Shown: positions 54,060 through 64,000 of the stretch, piece after piece
Numbering within the stretch: the stretch's first letter is position 1
How the letters are laid out: each line of letters starts with the position of its first letter
Source of the DNA: Vanilla planifolia
Lineage: Eukaryota; Streptophyta; Magnoliopsida; Asparagales; Orchidaceae
DNA: 64,000 bases
Assembly: GCA_023846275.1 (NCBI GenBank)
Contig: JAIUJO010000086.1
Location: 1,937,190-2,001,189 of the forward strand
Reading direction: 5' to 3'
Made by a program: the position numbers and the translations under genes
Notes under the pieces: model-generated
Seen by the model: the letters and a program-made list of their open reading frames with translations, nothing else
Database searches by the model: none
What the model was told of the DNA's origin: nothing

Positions 54060-54640
54060 CATCATTCTTTACAAAGTCATCCATTGGGGGTAAGTGTTTT
54101 TTATGTTCTTCATCAAGCAAAAATGGCTCACAAGCCTTCAAGTTAACCATATTCACTAATAAGAACATTTTCATATATCCTAGTCACTCAACTAGATATG
54201 TATTATCATTACTTCTTTATATTGTCTTAAAAATACTATATCCTATTAGTTTTATCTTCTTTCCATGTTCTTTAAATCTTTTCTTAATAATATGAAGCCA
54301 AATAAGGTAAACTTTTGTGAACATCTTTTCAACTCTATGTTGGTCATGTCTTCACTTATACTTCTTCTATGATTTTAGTAGTTGTCTTTTGGCATTGAAA
54401 TATATCTCTTGTATTGTATCCAGAAAGTTTTGAGCTTTTTGTTGAATATCACTTCTAAATTCTTCTATTTGTTGTATGTTGAAATTTGAGTGAAGCAAGC
54501 TTTGGGGTGCGACTAACAAACAATCATTGAAAGAGTGCTCATTTATCAATATGATTGTATGCAAGCTATAAATATATAGTACTCTCATTCCATGTTTTTG
54601 GCTAATTTACATTATAAACTCCAAATATGCCTGACTAAAA
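54060..54640 (-). pseudogene. Gypsy integrase C-terminal domain pseudogene
   Basis: The open frame at 54,367-54,588 contains 'FNIQQIEEFRSDIQQKAQNF', 'IYFNAKRQ', the helix that precedes the C-terminal domain. In the next frames come 'KHDQHRVEKMF', 'LIWLHIIKKRFKEHGKKIKL', 'SNDNTYLVE', 'NMVNLKACEPFLLDEE'. This is the classic plant gypsy integrase C-terminal module (K-h-R-x-E-x-F-x-V-G-D-x-V-W-L-H ... N-x-x-x-L). The integrase catalytic core was not found upstream, where the polypurine tract sits. Confidence 0.85.
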
Positions 54641-54799
54641 TTGGTATCCATCATTTCCAACATTGCTCACTACATTATAATACACTAATTCCAAGCAATT
54701 TTCCTTCTTCATAAAAGTGGTATCGATCATTTCTTACATTGCTCACTCAAATTTATTCAAGAATCGAATATCTTGATTTCACATGACTAAGGATGTGCA

Positions 54800-56416
54800 A
54801 TTTCTCTTCTTCTTCTCTTCTTCTTCTTCTTCCTCTTCCTCTTCTTCTTCCTCTTCTTCATCTTCTTCTACTTCTTCTTCTTCTCCTACATCTCATACTT
54901 CCTCTTCTCCTTCTTATTATTATTATTCTTCTACTTCTTTTTCTTCTTCTTCTTCATCATCTTGTTCTTCTTCTTCTTCATCTTCTCTTCCTTCTTCTCC
55001 TCCTTGTTCCACTTCCTCTTCTTCTTCTTCTTCATATTCTTCTTCTTATTAATATTTCTCTTATTCCACCTCTCCTTCTTCTCTCTTTCATTCAATGACT
55101 CTTTCTTTCTTTCTTCCTTCCTATCTTCTTCTTCTTCTTCATTCCCTGTTCTTCATCTTCTGTTCTTCTTCTTCTTGCTCTTCTTCTTCTTCTATTCTTC
55201 TTCTTCTTGCTCTTCTTCTACTTCTTCTAGTTTTTCCTCTTTTTTTTCTCTTATTCTTCATCTTTATTTATTTATTTATTTTACCTTTCATTCTTTCTTT
55301 CCAACTTCTTTGGCTTCTCTTTCTTCTTCTTCTTTCTTTCTTCCTTTCATTCTCTCTTTCTTCTTCTCTTTCCTCTTCTTCTTCTTTCTTTGTTTCTTCC
55401 TTTCATTCCCTCTTTGTTCTTCTTCTTCTTACTTTCTTTATTTTTTCTTTATTCACCTTCTTATTATTATTCTTCTTCTTCTTCTTCTATTACTTCTACT
55501 TCACTGTCTTCATCTTCTTTGATTTCTTCTTCTTCTTCTTCTTCTTTTGCCTTCTTCTTCATCTCCATCTTCTTCTTCTTCTTCCTTTCTTTCTTTCTTT
55601 CTTTCAATCAATCATTCTTTCTATCTTTTTTCTTCTTCTTCTCTTTCTTATTCTTTTTCAACTTTTTCTACTCCTTCTATTACAACCACTTCTTCTCCAT
55701 ATATTTCTTTCTTTCTTTCTTTCTCTTTCGTCTATTTCTTCTACTTCTTTTTCTACTTCATCATCTTTTTCTTCTTTCCTCCTTCCTTTCTTTCCTCTTC
55801 TTCTTCTTCTCCTTCTCCTTCTTCATTTTCTTCTTCTTCTTTCTTTCTTTCTTCTTCTTCTTCTTATTCTTCTTCTTCCTCTACTACTTATTTATTTCTT
55901 TCTTTCTCTTATTCTTTCACTTCTTCATCATCTTCTTCGTCATCATCTTCTCCTTCATCATCTTCCTTTTCTTCTTCTTTCTTTCTTTCTTTCTTTAATT
56001 ATTTCTTTATTCCTTTTTTCTTCTACTTATTCCCCTTCTACTTCTTCCTCTACTTCTTCTTTCATTCTTTCCATCCTTCTAATACTTCTTCTTCTTCTTT
56101 TTCTTGTTCTACTACTTCTTCTTCTACTACTACTTCTTCTTTCTTTCTTTCTTACATTCAATCTTTCTATCTTCATCTACTTCTTCTTCTTCTTTTGTTC
56201 TTCTTATTCTTTTCATTTTTTCTTCTTCTTTTCTTTTTTACTTTCTTTCCCTACTTTCCTTCCTTCTTCTTCTTCTTCTTCATCTTTCTTTCTGTCTTCT
56301 TATTCTTTTCCTACACCTTGGTCTTCTTTATATTCTTCTTCTTCTTCTTCTTCTTATTCTCCTTCTTCTTCTTCTTTTCTTTATTTCTTTCTTTCTTTCT
56401 TCTTCCTCTCCTTCAA
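54800..56416. repeat. 1.6-kb polypyrimidine tract (TTC/CTTT)n, imperfect
   Basis: The plus strand is almost entirely pyrimidine: TTC, CTTT, TCC and TTA units in changing mixture. Blocks of pure CTTT repeats are followed several times by 'cattcaat' or 'caatcaatcatt' (near 55,090, 55,605, 56,150), hinting at a longer repeat period of about 500-550 bases. The long Ser-, Leu- or Phe-rich frames across it exist in several frames at once because the repeat lacks stop codons. They are not genes. The tract sits inside the gypsy element between reverse transcriptase and integrase C-terminus. Confidence 0.95.
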
Positions 56417-56429
56417 GTTGTAACTTTAA

Positions 56430-57870
56430 CAAGTTTTTAAGATATATGAAGATAGTGGTTTCTTATGCAATTGATTAATGCACTGTGATGGTTTAGTTTG
56501 TTTTGCAAAACTAATATGTCCACTTATGCATCCTTTACTATTTCTTTCTCTCTTTTTCCTAAGTTTTGTATTTAATTAGGGTTTGTTCATCTTTCTAAAC
56601 AATTGACCAGTTTGTTTTCACTGCATCATGCATTGTAGGTTTTTATTTGTTTGGATGAAAAATGTTTAGGTGAGTGAGATTAAAGCATGTGATCAAATAA
56701 GCTTTGATGCATCTATGATGTAAAAGTAAAATAGTTGTATAAGGATAGAGTTTATATTTTATTTATTTTTTTAGTTATGCATAAAATAAATCTATAATAA
56801 TATTTCAAGATTAATTTATTTTTTATTTCATGGTTGATTGATTGATATCAAGATAAAATTATTATTTGATTGTCTATGATTTGTATAAAACAAATGTATA
56901 AAAGAGTTGAAAATTTTTTCCCATATTTGATTGAAGGCACAAGAACAATTTTTTTTTCTTGATAATATTTAATTATACATTTCTTCATTTATTTTCTATC
57001 TTGAAAAGCTAAAACAATATCTTAATCTAGCCAACAATATGACATTACTTTGACCATCAATGGTACACATAATTTTTAGAAGAAAAGGATAATTACTTGT
57101 TAACTTGTAATACCTTATTTGTATGACATTACTCTAACCAAATTGGAAATTCTTACAATTACAAATTGGTAGTTATGTCCTTATGAAGTCATTGACATAC
57201 CATTGAAAAAATCAATTAAGATTTTATTCAAATGATTTGTCAAAATTGGTAGTAGTATATGTAGTTCTTGTTTATGATCTGATGGTTTTGATGCAAAAAA
57301 AATGTTCACTAGTCAATAAATTTCATAACATCTAAATTCATGTGGGGTTAATAAGCATACCTTTGAAATTAAGAGTGGTCTTTAAAACTCGAATGTGTCT
57401 CAAGGGCTTGGAAATGCGAGCTACACTTATGTAACACTTGTTATCACCATCTTGATGTGCACAACTTTATTTTTCATAAAATACTTTGAGTATTTACCTC
57501 ATTTTTTCTCTTAATAAATTTTGCAAATGTTGGGGTCATCTTTATATTTTATACCAACTCCTTAAATTCTACAAGTTATATTTGCATAATAGTTGTTAAA
57601 CATTGGAATATTGAAGGAGGATAAGAAAGTCTGTTTACAATTTTATTCAATGTGCCTTCTCTTATATTTAATAATCAGGCTTAATTATTGTAGGTGTGAT
57701 GACCACTTGAAGTGTCACACATGTTTTAGCTTTGATTGAGTCTACAAATATTGGAGTGGCTAACGATCTAAGTGTGCTGCAAGTTTGTTTCTAAGGGTGT
57801 ATGGCCTCTATTGTTTTATAGATTGATGCAAACAAATTAGCTTTTTATCATTAATAAGATTTTTTATTCT
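56430..57870. other. Unrecognised interior of the gypsy element
   Basis: RNase H C-terminus and integrase core should lie here on the minus strand, but neither the zinc-binding HHCC nor the DDE residues could be read. It may be replaced or fully decayed. Confidence 0.4.
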
Positions 57871-57879
57871 TCTAGTAAT

Positions 57880-58800
57880 AATTAACAATAGTATACTAAG
57901 GGCTTGCCTTATTCCATTAAAACTTCATTTATAACTTACCCAGAAGCATCTACTTGTATCTCAAATGGATATTGCAGATTGGTAGAGCTAGAATTGGTGC
58001 TTCCCAAATTACCTCTTTTAATTATCAAAATGTCTACTGATGTCGTTTTATCCACTCAAATTTTAAATGTTGGAAAGTTAGTGCATGAAACGGTGCTAGT
58101 CTTTCAAAGAATCCTTTGATGAATTTTCTTAGGTATTGACAAGCTCTATGAAAACCTCTGGCATTGGTAGTATCATGAGGTTTTGAACATTTCTTCATTA
58201 CATTAGTCTTTTCCTTATCAATGTTTATTCCACCCTTTCCAACTTAATATCCCAAATATAAAATCGTTTCTGTAGCATACTCCGACTACTTCTCATTCAA
58301 CTATAAATGATGGGATTGTAATATATCAAACACATTCCATAAATTCTTTATATGTCCTTCATTTGTACTACTATAAATGAGAACTTTATCAAGGTATACT
58401 AGCATAAAATCTTGTAAGGGAAAAGAAGGCAATTCATTAGTGACATGACGTTTCACAACCCAAACACCATTACTAGCCACACATGCAATCTTTGTAGAGT
58501 TTTAAAAGTTTTTTCCAAAATTTCTCATTTTGTAATATGTGCTCGAGGATACCTTACTTAGACATCTAATTTTGTGAATCCTCATGCACGCTTTAGTGGT
58601 CTAATAGATCATTAATTCTTCATAGTGGATACCTCTTTGTACAAGTCATTTTGTTAAGAGCCCGTCCATCCACACACATGAGCAAACTTGTATCCATTTT
58701 GCACTAATTCAACTTGAGAGCCAAATAGTGAATTAGTAGGCAAGAGTACTCCATTCTTCAATAACTCTATGACTTGCATATTAATCACTTAATTTTTTAC
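57880..58800 (-). pseudogene. Gypsy reverse transcriptase / RNase H start pseudogene
   Basis: The minus strand gives 'MQVIELLKNGVL', 'VELVQNGYKFAHVC', 'DGRALNKMTCTKRYPL', 'RINDLLDH'. 'LPSFPLQDFMLVYLDKVLIY' and 'NEGHIKNLWNVFDILQSHHL' follow, then 'SEYATETILYLGY' and 'GGINIDKEK'. The catalytic Y-x-D-D at about 58,388-58,399 reads YLDK, so one catalytic aspartate is lost. After it come 'YLRKFIKGFFERLAPFHALT', 'FEWIKRHQ', 'EAPILALPI', and the RNase H opening 'MLLG' where 'VDASG' is expected. Numerous stops are present. Confidence 0.9.
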
Positions 58801-59610
58801 TACTAAGTTGTGATACATATTTATGTTTATAAGTGTTTGTTTGATAAAAATTAATCTGATGCTTCACAACATAATCTGACACTTTAGTTTAGTAAATAGT
58901 GTAAAAGATTTTATTAGTATTTTCTTAAGTTTTTTAGGTAGATTACTATATTTTTTGAAACCAATATTCAACTTCTCGGGTCTAATTAACAATAACACAT
59001 AATTTAGATTTTTGTTTTCTAATCTCTTTGCTTGGCTAGTAGTAATAATATCTACTATTAACTTTCCTTTGTTAGATATTATATCAAATATCTATCTAGC
59101 CTTTTTGAACCATTAATATTGGGCTTAACAATAGCATATATCATTTTCACTCCATAGGTATTACTAGCCAAATGTGATAAAGCAAATACCGAATGAAATT
59201 GCTCCATGGACAACTTCATGAATATATTCTTTAGTGATTTTAAAGTTTACCTTATATTATCTATAAACTCTTGCTTTATAGGCTGTTTGACTCGAGCCAT
59301 GAGCATAGGGCTGGGATAAGTACAACATTCTAAGCAAAGCTTCTCCAGAGTGCTTTTAAAGATCAAATTTTTCTAACTTCTAGTGTCTGTGTTAAGATTT
59401 ACGAACTCATCTACATGAATAAAGGTTGAAAAGTGTTTCATTCTTTCTATTATAATTTCATTAATTATAAACTCAGTTAGCCCTACCAAAAAAAAGATAA
59501 GAGTCTTATCTTTTTAGTGTCAAGCATCAAGAAAGTTCTCAATTTTAGTCGTAACAAAGATATTTTTTCTTATTTTTCTTAAACGTGTCTACGAAAAGAT
59601 TAGTGTAAAA
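58800..59610 (-). other. Decayed gag-pol junction of the gypsy element
   Basis: Protease is expected here on the minus strand. A 'EQFHSVFALSHLASNTYGVK' stretch near 59,190 is readable for about 35 codons but I do not recognise a protease active site. Assigned by position only. Confidence 0.35.
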
Positions 59611-59617
59611 GATCTAA

Positions 59618-59658
59618 CATTTTTCTCATATATGACCTTGCTTTTTATAGTGGGTACA
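59618..59658 (-). pseudogene. Gag CCHC zinc knuckle remnant
   Basis: The minus strand reads C-T-H-Y-K-K-Q-G-H-I-stop-E-K-C. This keeps the C-x2-C-x4-H-x4-C spacing with the second cysteine changed to tyrosine and a stop in the last spacer. It lies between the 5' LTR and the reverse transcriptase, as expected for nucleocapsid. Confidence 0.7.
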
Positions 59659-60449
59659 ATTTTGGTGACTCTCACTTGTAAATGGTGTTGTTATTATTAT
59701 GGCTACCATCTACTTTATTGGATATTAATCTCTTCTCAATTGTGAGTTCATTTTATTAGTGTTAATCCTCCTGAAGTGTGAAATCCTATGTCCTTTGTTC
59801 AATATTTTGACTGTTCTTCTCAATGGCCATTATATCAATGGCCATTGTAAACCTACTTACTTATACCAAAGATTATATAGGGATGAAGGTTAGTTATGCA
59901 GTAATAGAATAATAAAAACCTTAGAAGTACATAGATAAAGTCTACAACTTTGCAACACATATCCTTAATAATATAGCTTTTCATTAAAGTTTAATGGTGT
60001 AATCTTAGATTGTTTGCACTTGTTCATATTAAAGATAGAGCTACTTCCACTACGTTTCAAACATAAACAATGGGATAAATGTTTTCTCAAATTAATTACT
60101 TAATTAGACTCCATATTAGCTCTATATCCAAATGAGTTTTGAAATATACATTCGACTAGGCCAATGAATGGCTCAACATTTTCAATCAAGCATATAATAC
60201 TTTGTTAAATGAAGAGTAATTGTACAAGTAGAAATATATCTCAAGTTGATTTAATTAGGCATTTGATGTTTTTGCATCCACAGTACCATCACTAATAAGG
60301 TATTTCTAACTTGAATTGACCTTATTGATTCTCATGAATTGAATAGGAATATTAATGATGGAATACTCAAATATACCCCTAAGTGTCCCCTGATTTAAAA
60401 CATTTTCTTTGCATGGTGATTTTTCTTTCAAATATATGATAGAGTATAT

Positions 60450-60900
60450 CAATTTGTTAACACAATCCCTATAAATAGTTCTATTTATTGTGTTGGCAGA
60501 GTAACTTGTGATTGCATAAGAAGATTGCTCCCTCCTAGAACTTCTCCAACTTTCATTCATCTTTCTTGCCTCCTTATATAGACACATTTAACCATTGACT
60601 CAAAGCATAAAACTTGTATATTTTGTGTCATTCAACCCCTCAATAGAATGTGCATGGAATTCATAGGCCACCAAGCAAAACGTGCATGTAGATGGTGCAC
60701 AATAAGTTGTAACAAATAGATATTCAATTACTCAAAAGCTTTAGTGAGGATCTCTAGGAAAAACCAAAGGCACTTAACCTTTTCTAGATGGACCAAGTTA
60801 GCATTATAATGGCTATCTGTCACATGTCAAGATGAAAAGCTACTAAATGGAATGCAAAAAACTAATTTTCCTTAAAATTCCCTAAAAAATACTTTAGGCA
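60450..60900 (-). repeat. Gypsy 5' LTR (minus strand), approximate
   Basis: The TATA box 'ctatataagg' (60,571-60,583, minus strand) is followed by a purine-rich leader matching the 3' LTR. Upstream are short blocks 'gtgcaccat' and 'catgcac' that also occur in the 3' LTR. Boundaries are uncertain. The 93-codon frame at 60,306-60,587 starts in this leader and has no recognisable domain. Confidence 0.45.
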
Positions 60901-63900
60901 TCTCAAAATACTAACATTATAGATTATAATGAATAATATCCTAACTTTGAACATTAATGATGTAGTTAATTCTACAAAAGATTCATGCCTTATGAACTTG
61001 ATCAAATTTCACAAAATTAAGCTAACTTCATTTTTGGAACCTTTTGAAGGTAACAAACTAATGGACAACATTTAAAGGAGCTAAAGTTTTTCTATTATGA
61101 GAACACCTCCAACAAAGTATGGGCATTTTAGTTGTATGACTTCCAAGGATAAATAATGAAAATGAAGAACAATGTCTCCACATGGTTATAAAGCATAATA
61201 CATAAATGAGGTGTCACCAATTTGTGTATGCCAAAAACTATTTCATTAATAAAAGAGATCTTTGGTGTGATTCAAGATTGATCATGGAGGCTAATTGTCT
61301 TCCTTGAATGGTAGGGAAAATTTATGCCATCACTAAGATTCAAGAATTTAAACATCACTCTTTTGGATAGAACCCTAAAGAATCATGATTAGATGAAAAC
61401 ATTTCCAATATAGTAGTTTAACATATGAACTAGATCTTATTGTACTACTCAATTTTTTAATCCTTCCTCCAAAAATTAGATCAATTCAAAGACATTTAAA
61501 ATTCCAAAGCACATTGATTGAAAGCATAGCATTCTATCTAATGTTTGCTCAAAACTAGAGCCTTCCAATTGTTGCTTTAAGAATGAGGGTCCAAGCTTAC
61601 AGAATGAGGAGACATAAAATAGACCATGAAGAAAGCTAAATTTGGTAATATAATCTAGCTGATTGAAGAAGTAGAAGAGCCACTTTTGGAGAAAGAAAAA
61701 GACCTTAACAAGCTATAAAAGAATTATAAAGTTTTGAATTGACCAAATTTAGCATTAGTTTTTCATGGGTACTAAAATAATGGAGATTTATTAAACATTT
61801 GAAGGAAAGTACTATGTGGCTCAAGGAAGACAATAAAAGCAAAATGTTCTTCCACATAATGGAAAAAATAGACAAAGTAAGCTTAATATATAATGAATTA
61901 AAGATGTAAGTGGGAGTTGGGACTCAAAGGATGATTTAATTTCCAAATATGTTGTGGGTTGCTTCACCACTCACTTCTTTGTTTACCCTACCAAGCAAAA
62001 TGGGAACAGCTTTCATTATTATCCTTAGACTCACTAAAAAGTAATATGATGCTAATTTAGCTAATTTCAATGGTAAAATTATAAAAATTGTATTTTTTGT
62101 AGGATTTTTCAAGTGTTTTTAAATTCGATGGGTTTAATAATTTCTTTTACAAGGAAAACCCATTAGTGCAAATATAATCTTCCTTCCTAGAACTTATTGC
62201 ACTACATCTATTAAAGATTGTAGACTAGCTTGAACTTATAGTTTCTTTGAAAAAAATTTAAATCGTTGGTTGTTAGCCTACAATCCCTCTTCTCCACACA
62301 AACATCTTAGTAGAGCCATCAACTTTTATAATGGTGAAATCACTAAAAATATATTCATTGTGTAAGAACTACTTTGATGTTTTAAATTACAAGGTTAAAG
62401 TTAATAGCTCTATTATCAAACTATATTTTTAGAAAGCATTCAAATGTACATCACACAATTTTCTTAAAAAGAGCTACACAGGCTTAACTTTAATAGTTAA
62501 TTTATTAATCTAGTCATATGTATTTATATTTAAAAATTGCAACTAGTCATTAATTTTAGAGACAATGGCCCTCCTAATCATCTCGTAGCAAAAGCGAGGT
62601 AACCATCTCTCCTTATTTATTTTCCTTGCTGTAACTAAAGCACTAAGAAGAGATTTAAGCAATCTACATACATAAGGTGCAATGCAGCAACATGAGTCAT
62701 AGAGAGGTTATAAACTAGATTCCTATTTGGACCTAATAGTTGAATTTTATCCCCTTCTCAGAAGGTGAAAAACACTCCATTTAAGTTATCAATATTTTCT
62801 TCTTTGAGCTCTCTGACACATCATGTTTGGAAATTATTGTACAAAAGATTATATATATTAAGAGTAAATAAATGAAACACAAGTAAGAGAACAACATCAA
62901 GAAGCTCTTATGATTCAAAAGATACTGCCATCCAATCCCTTTACTTGAAAGCACCTTGTTCAATGCTAAGAAGTAGGTTGTTCACTTACAAAACTACATT
63001 AACAAAACATGTATGAAGATAATTGGATAGAGGAAGAAATTACTCTTAATAATAGGTTTTGATTGTTAGCCATGTCCCCTGACTTATTCCACTCTATACT
63101 CCACTGATGTTCTATCGTTCAAATAATATTATTAATATAGTAGAAAGTGCAGTGAATGAGTTCCTTTAGAGGAATAGTCATCTATCTTCAAAGAAATCTT
63201 TACTAATGTAGAGGCTCTCATAAATTTTTTACATTTTGATAACAATTGGGGGACGTTGAATTTTTAATTTGAAGACAAATGGACTTTTTATGCATATAGG
63301 GACTGTCAAATTCTTACTTTAATGGACTTTATCAGGTGCACAAACTTATTGAACAATTTTTTTATGAACCATGGCAATAAACATAACAAACATGAAATGT
63401 TTAATCAATTGCTTCTACATTGATGGAATAGTAGTCACAAAAACACTATAGCAATTAATGTCTCTAGAGTTCTTCTTTTCTCATATTTTATAATATCTAG
63501 ATGTTAAAAATTTAAAACTCAAGAATAGCAAAAAAATCCTAGTGAATTTTTTGATAAATAGAGTTCAACATAATATCTATGCTATTTTCAATTATAGTCT
63601 AATCATGTAGAGAAACTCAATAAATCTTCAATTAGTAAAATACTCATTGCTTACTCTACTTTCTAGGGGCAAATGCAAAAAAATTAAGGTGACTCAGTGG
63701 ATTTCCACAACACTAACTTTTACCAAATTATATACTATTTGATTGACAAGAGGGAACCAAGGCATTGTAGGTTGTAGTCATGTGGTCAAAGACCACTTCG
63801 TTAAAGAAATAAATGCATTCTCAATTTATGAAGGATCTAAAATAAATATAGAAGATAATCCATGATAGTACTATTTTGTTTAAACATAAGTGACAAGCTA

Positions 63901-64000
63901 GGTTTATAGAGCATTACTATAGAATCAAATAGTAAACCAATCCTTGTAATGATTTGCTAAAGAACTGGAATCCCTTGGTGTATGTTAATCCTTTTGAACA
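60900..64000. other. Unrecognised region
   Basis: Slightly less AT-rich than the left of the window. Only short frames were seen (for example 60 codons at 62,781-62,963, minus) and no domain or RNA gene was recognised. It may be further decayed retroelement sequence. Confidence 0.4.

Larger units (their letters stand above)
53220..60900 (-). mobile_element. Decayed Ty3/gypsy LTR retrotransposon, minus strand
   Basis: Read on the minus strand the order is 5' LTR, gag zinc knuckle, (protease), reverse transcriptase/RNase H, polypurine insertion, integrase C-terminus, 3' LTR. Reverse transcriptase before integrase marks it as gypsy. It carries no chromodomain after the integrase. It therefore appears to be a different lineage from the chromovirus remnants in segments A and B. 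All domains carry stops and frameshifts. Confidence 0.8.

Noticed and set aside
54783-56478. Long open frames of up to 442 codons rich in Ser, Leu or Phe
   Set aside because: They overlap in all three plus-strand frames and arise because TTC/CTTT repeats contain no stop codons. There is no domain, and composition follows the repeat.

Overview
The window looks like nuclear DNA of a land plant with a large, repeat-rich genome. It is strongly AT-rich by eye and contains only decayed LTR retrotransposons, a LINE-type fragment and old plastid DNA. I found no intact protein-coding gene. Every recognisable coding stretch carries in-frame stops and frameshifts, and the longest uninterrupted frames are low-complexity artefacts. 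The species cannot be named. The plastid-derived rpoC1 keeps its intron in the usual position, which fits land plants in general.

Layout. (1) 1-8.2 kb: AT-rich DNA with an inverted LTR remnant (about 0.96-1.66 kb), a long TA microsatellite (4.46-4.55 kb) and a first copy of an unnamed repeat, here called X (about 6.96-8.22 kb). (2) 8.2-13.8 kb: a decayed plus-strand Ty1/Copia element with 5' LTR, primer-binding site, gag, integrase, reverse transcriptase, RNase H, polypurine tract and a truncated 3' LTR. (3) 13.8-31.7 kb, segment A, and 35.55-52.3 kb, segment B: two diverged direct copies of the same roughly 17-18 kb stretch. (4) 31.7-35.55 kb: very AT-rich spacer holding a diverged tandem pair. 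(5) 52.2-53.0 kb: DUF4283/LINE ORF1-like fragment, running out of the right end of segment B. (6) 53.2-60.9 kb: a decayed minus-strand Ty3/gypsy element interrupted by about 1.6 kb of polypyrimidine (TTC/CTTT) DNA. (7) 60.9-64 kb: nothing recognised.

Each segment carries, in the same order: an AT-rich left part; a Ty3/gypsy chromovirus remnant (gag with zinc knuckle, protease, integrase C-terminus, LTR) that has lost its reverse transcriptase and integrase core; repeat X; and on the minus strand a plastid insertion (NUPT) with the 3' end of rpoB, rpoC1 with its intron, and the 5' half of rpoC2, in the order of the chloroplast rpo operon. A TATA-bearing repeat region and the start of a DUF4283 frame follow.

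The main result is this duplicated chimera. An old NUPT of the plastid RNA polymerase operon sits next to a non-autonomous chromovirus derivative, and the whole block is present twice about 21.8 kb apart. The copies have since acquired different deletions, microsatellite changes and inactivating substitutions. Comparing A with B recovers motifs that either copy alone has lost. Element boundaries are estimates by eye (often plus or minus 50-100 bases), because no alignment could be run.
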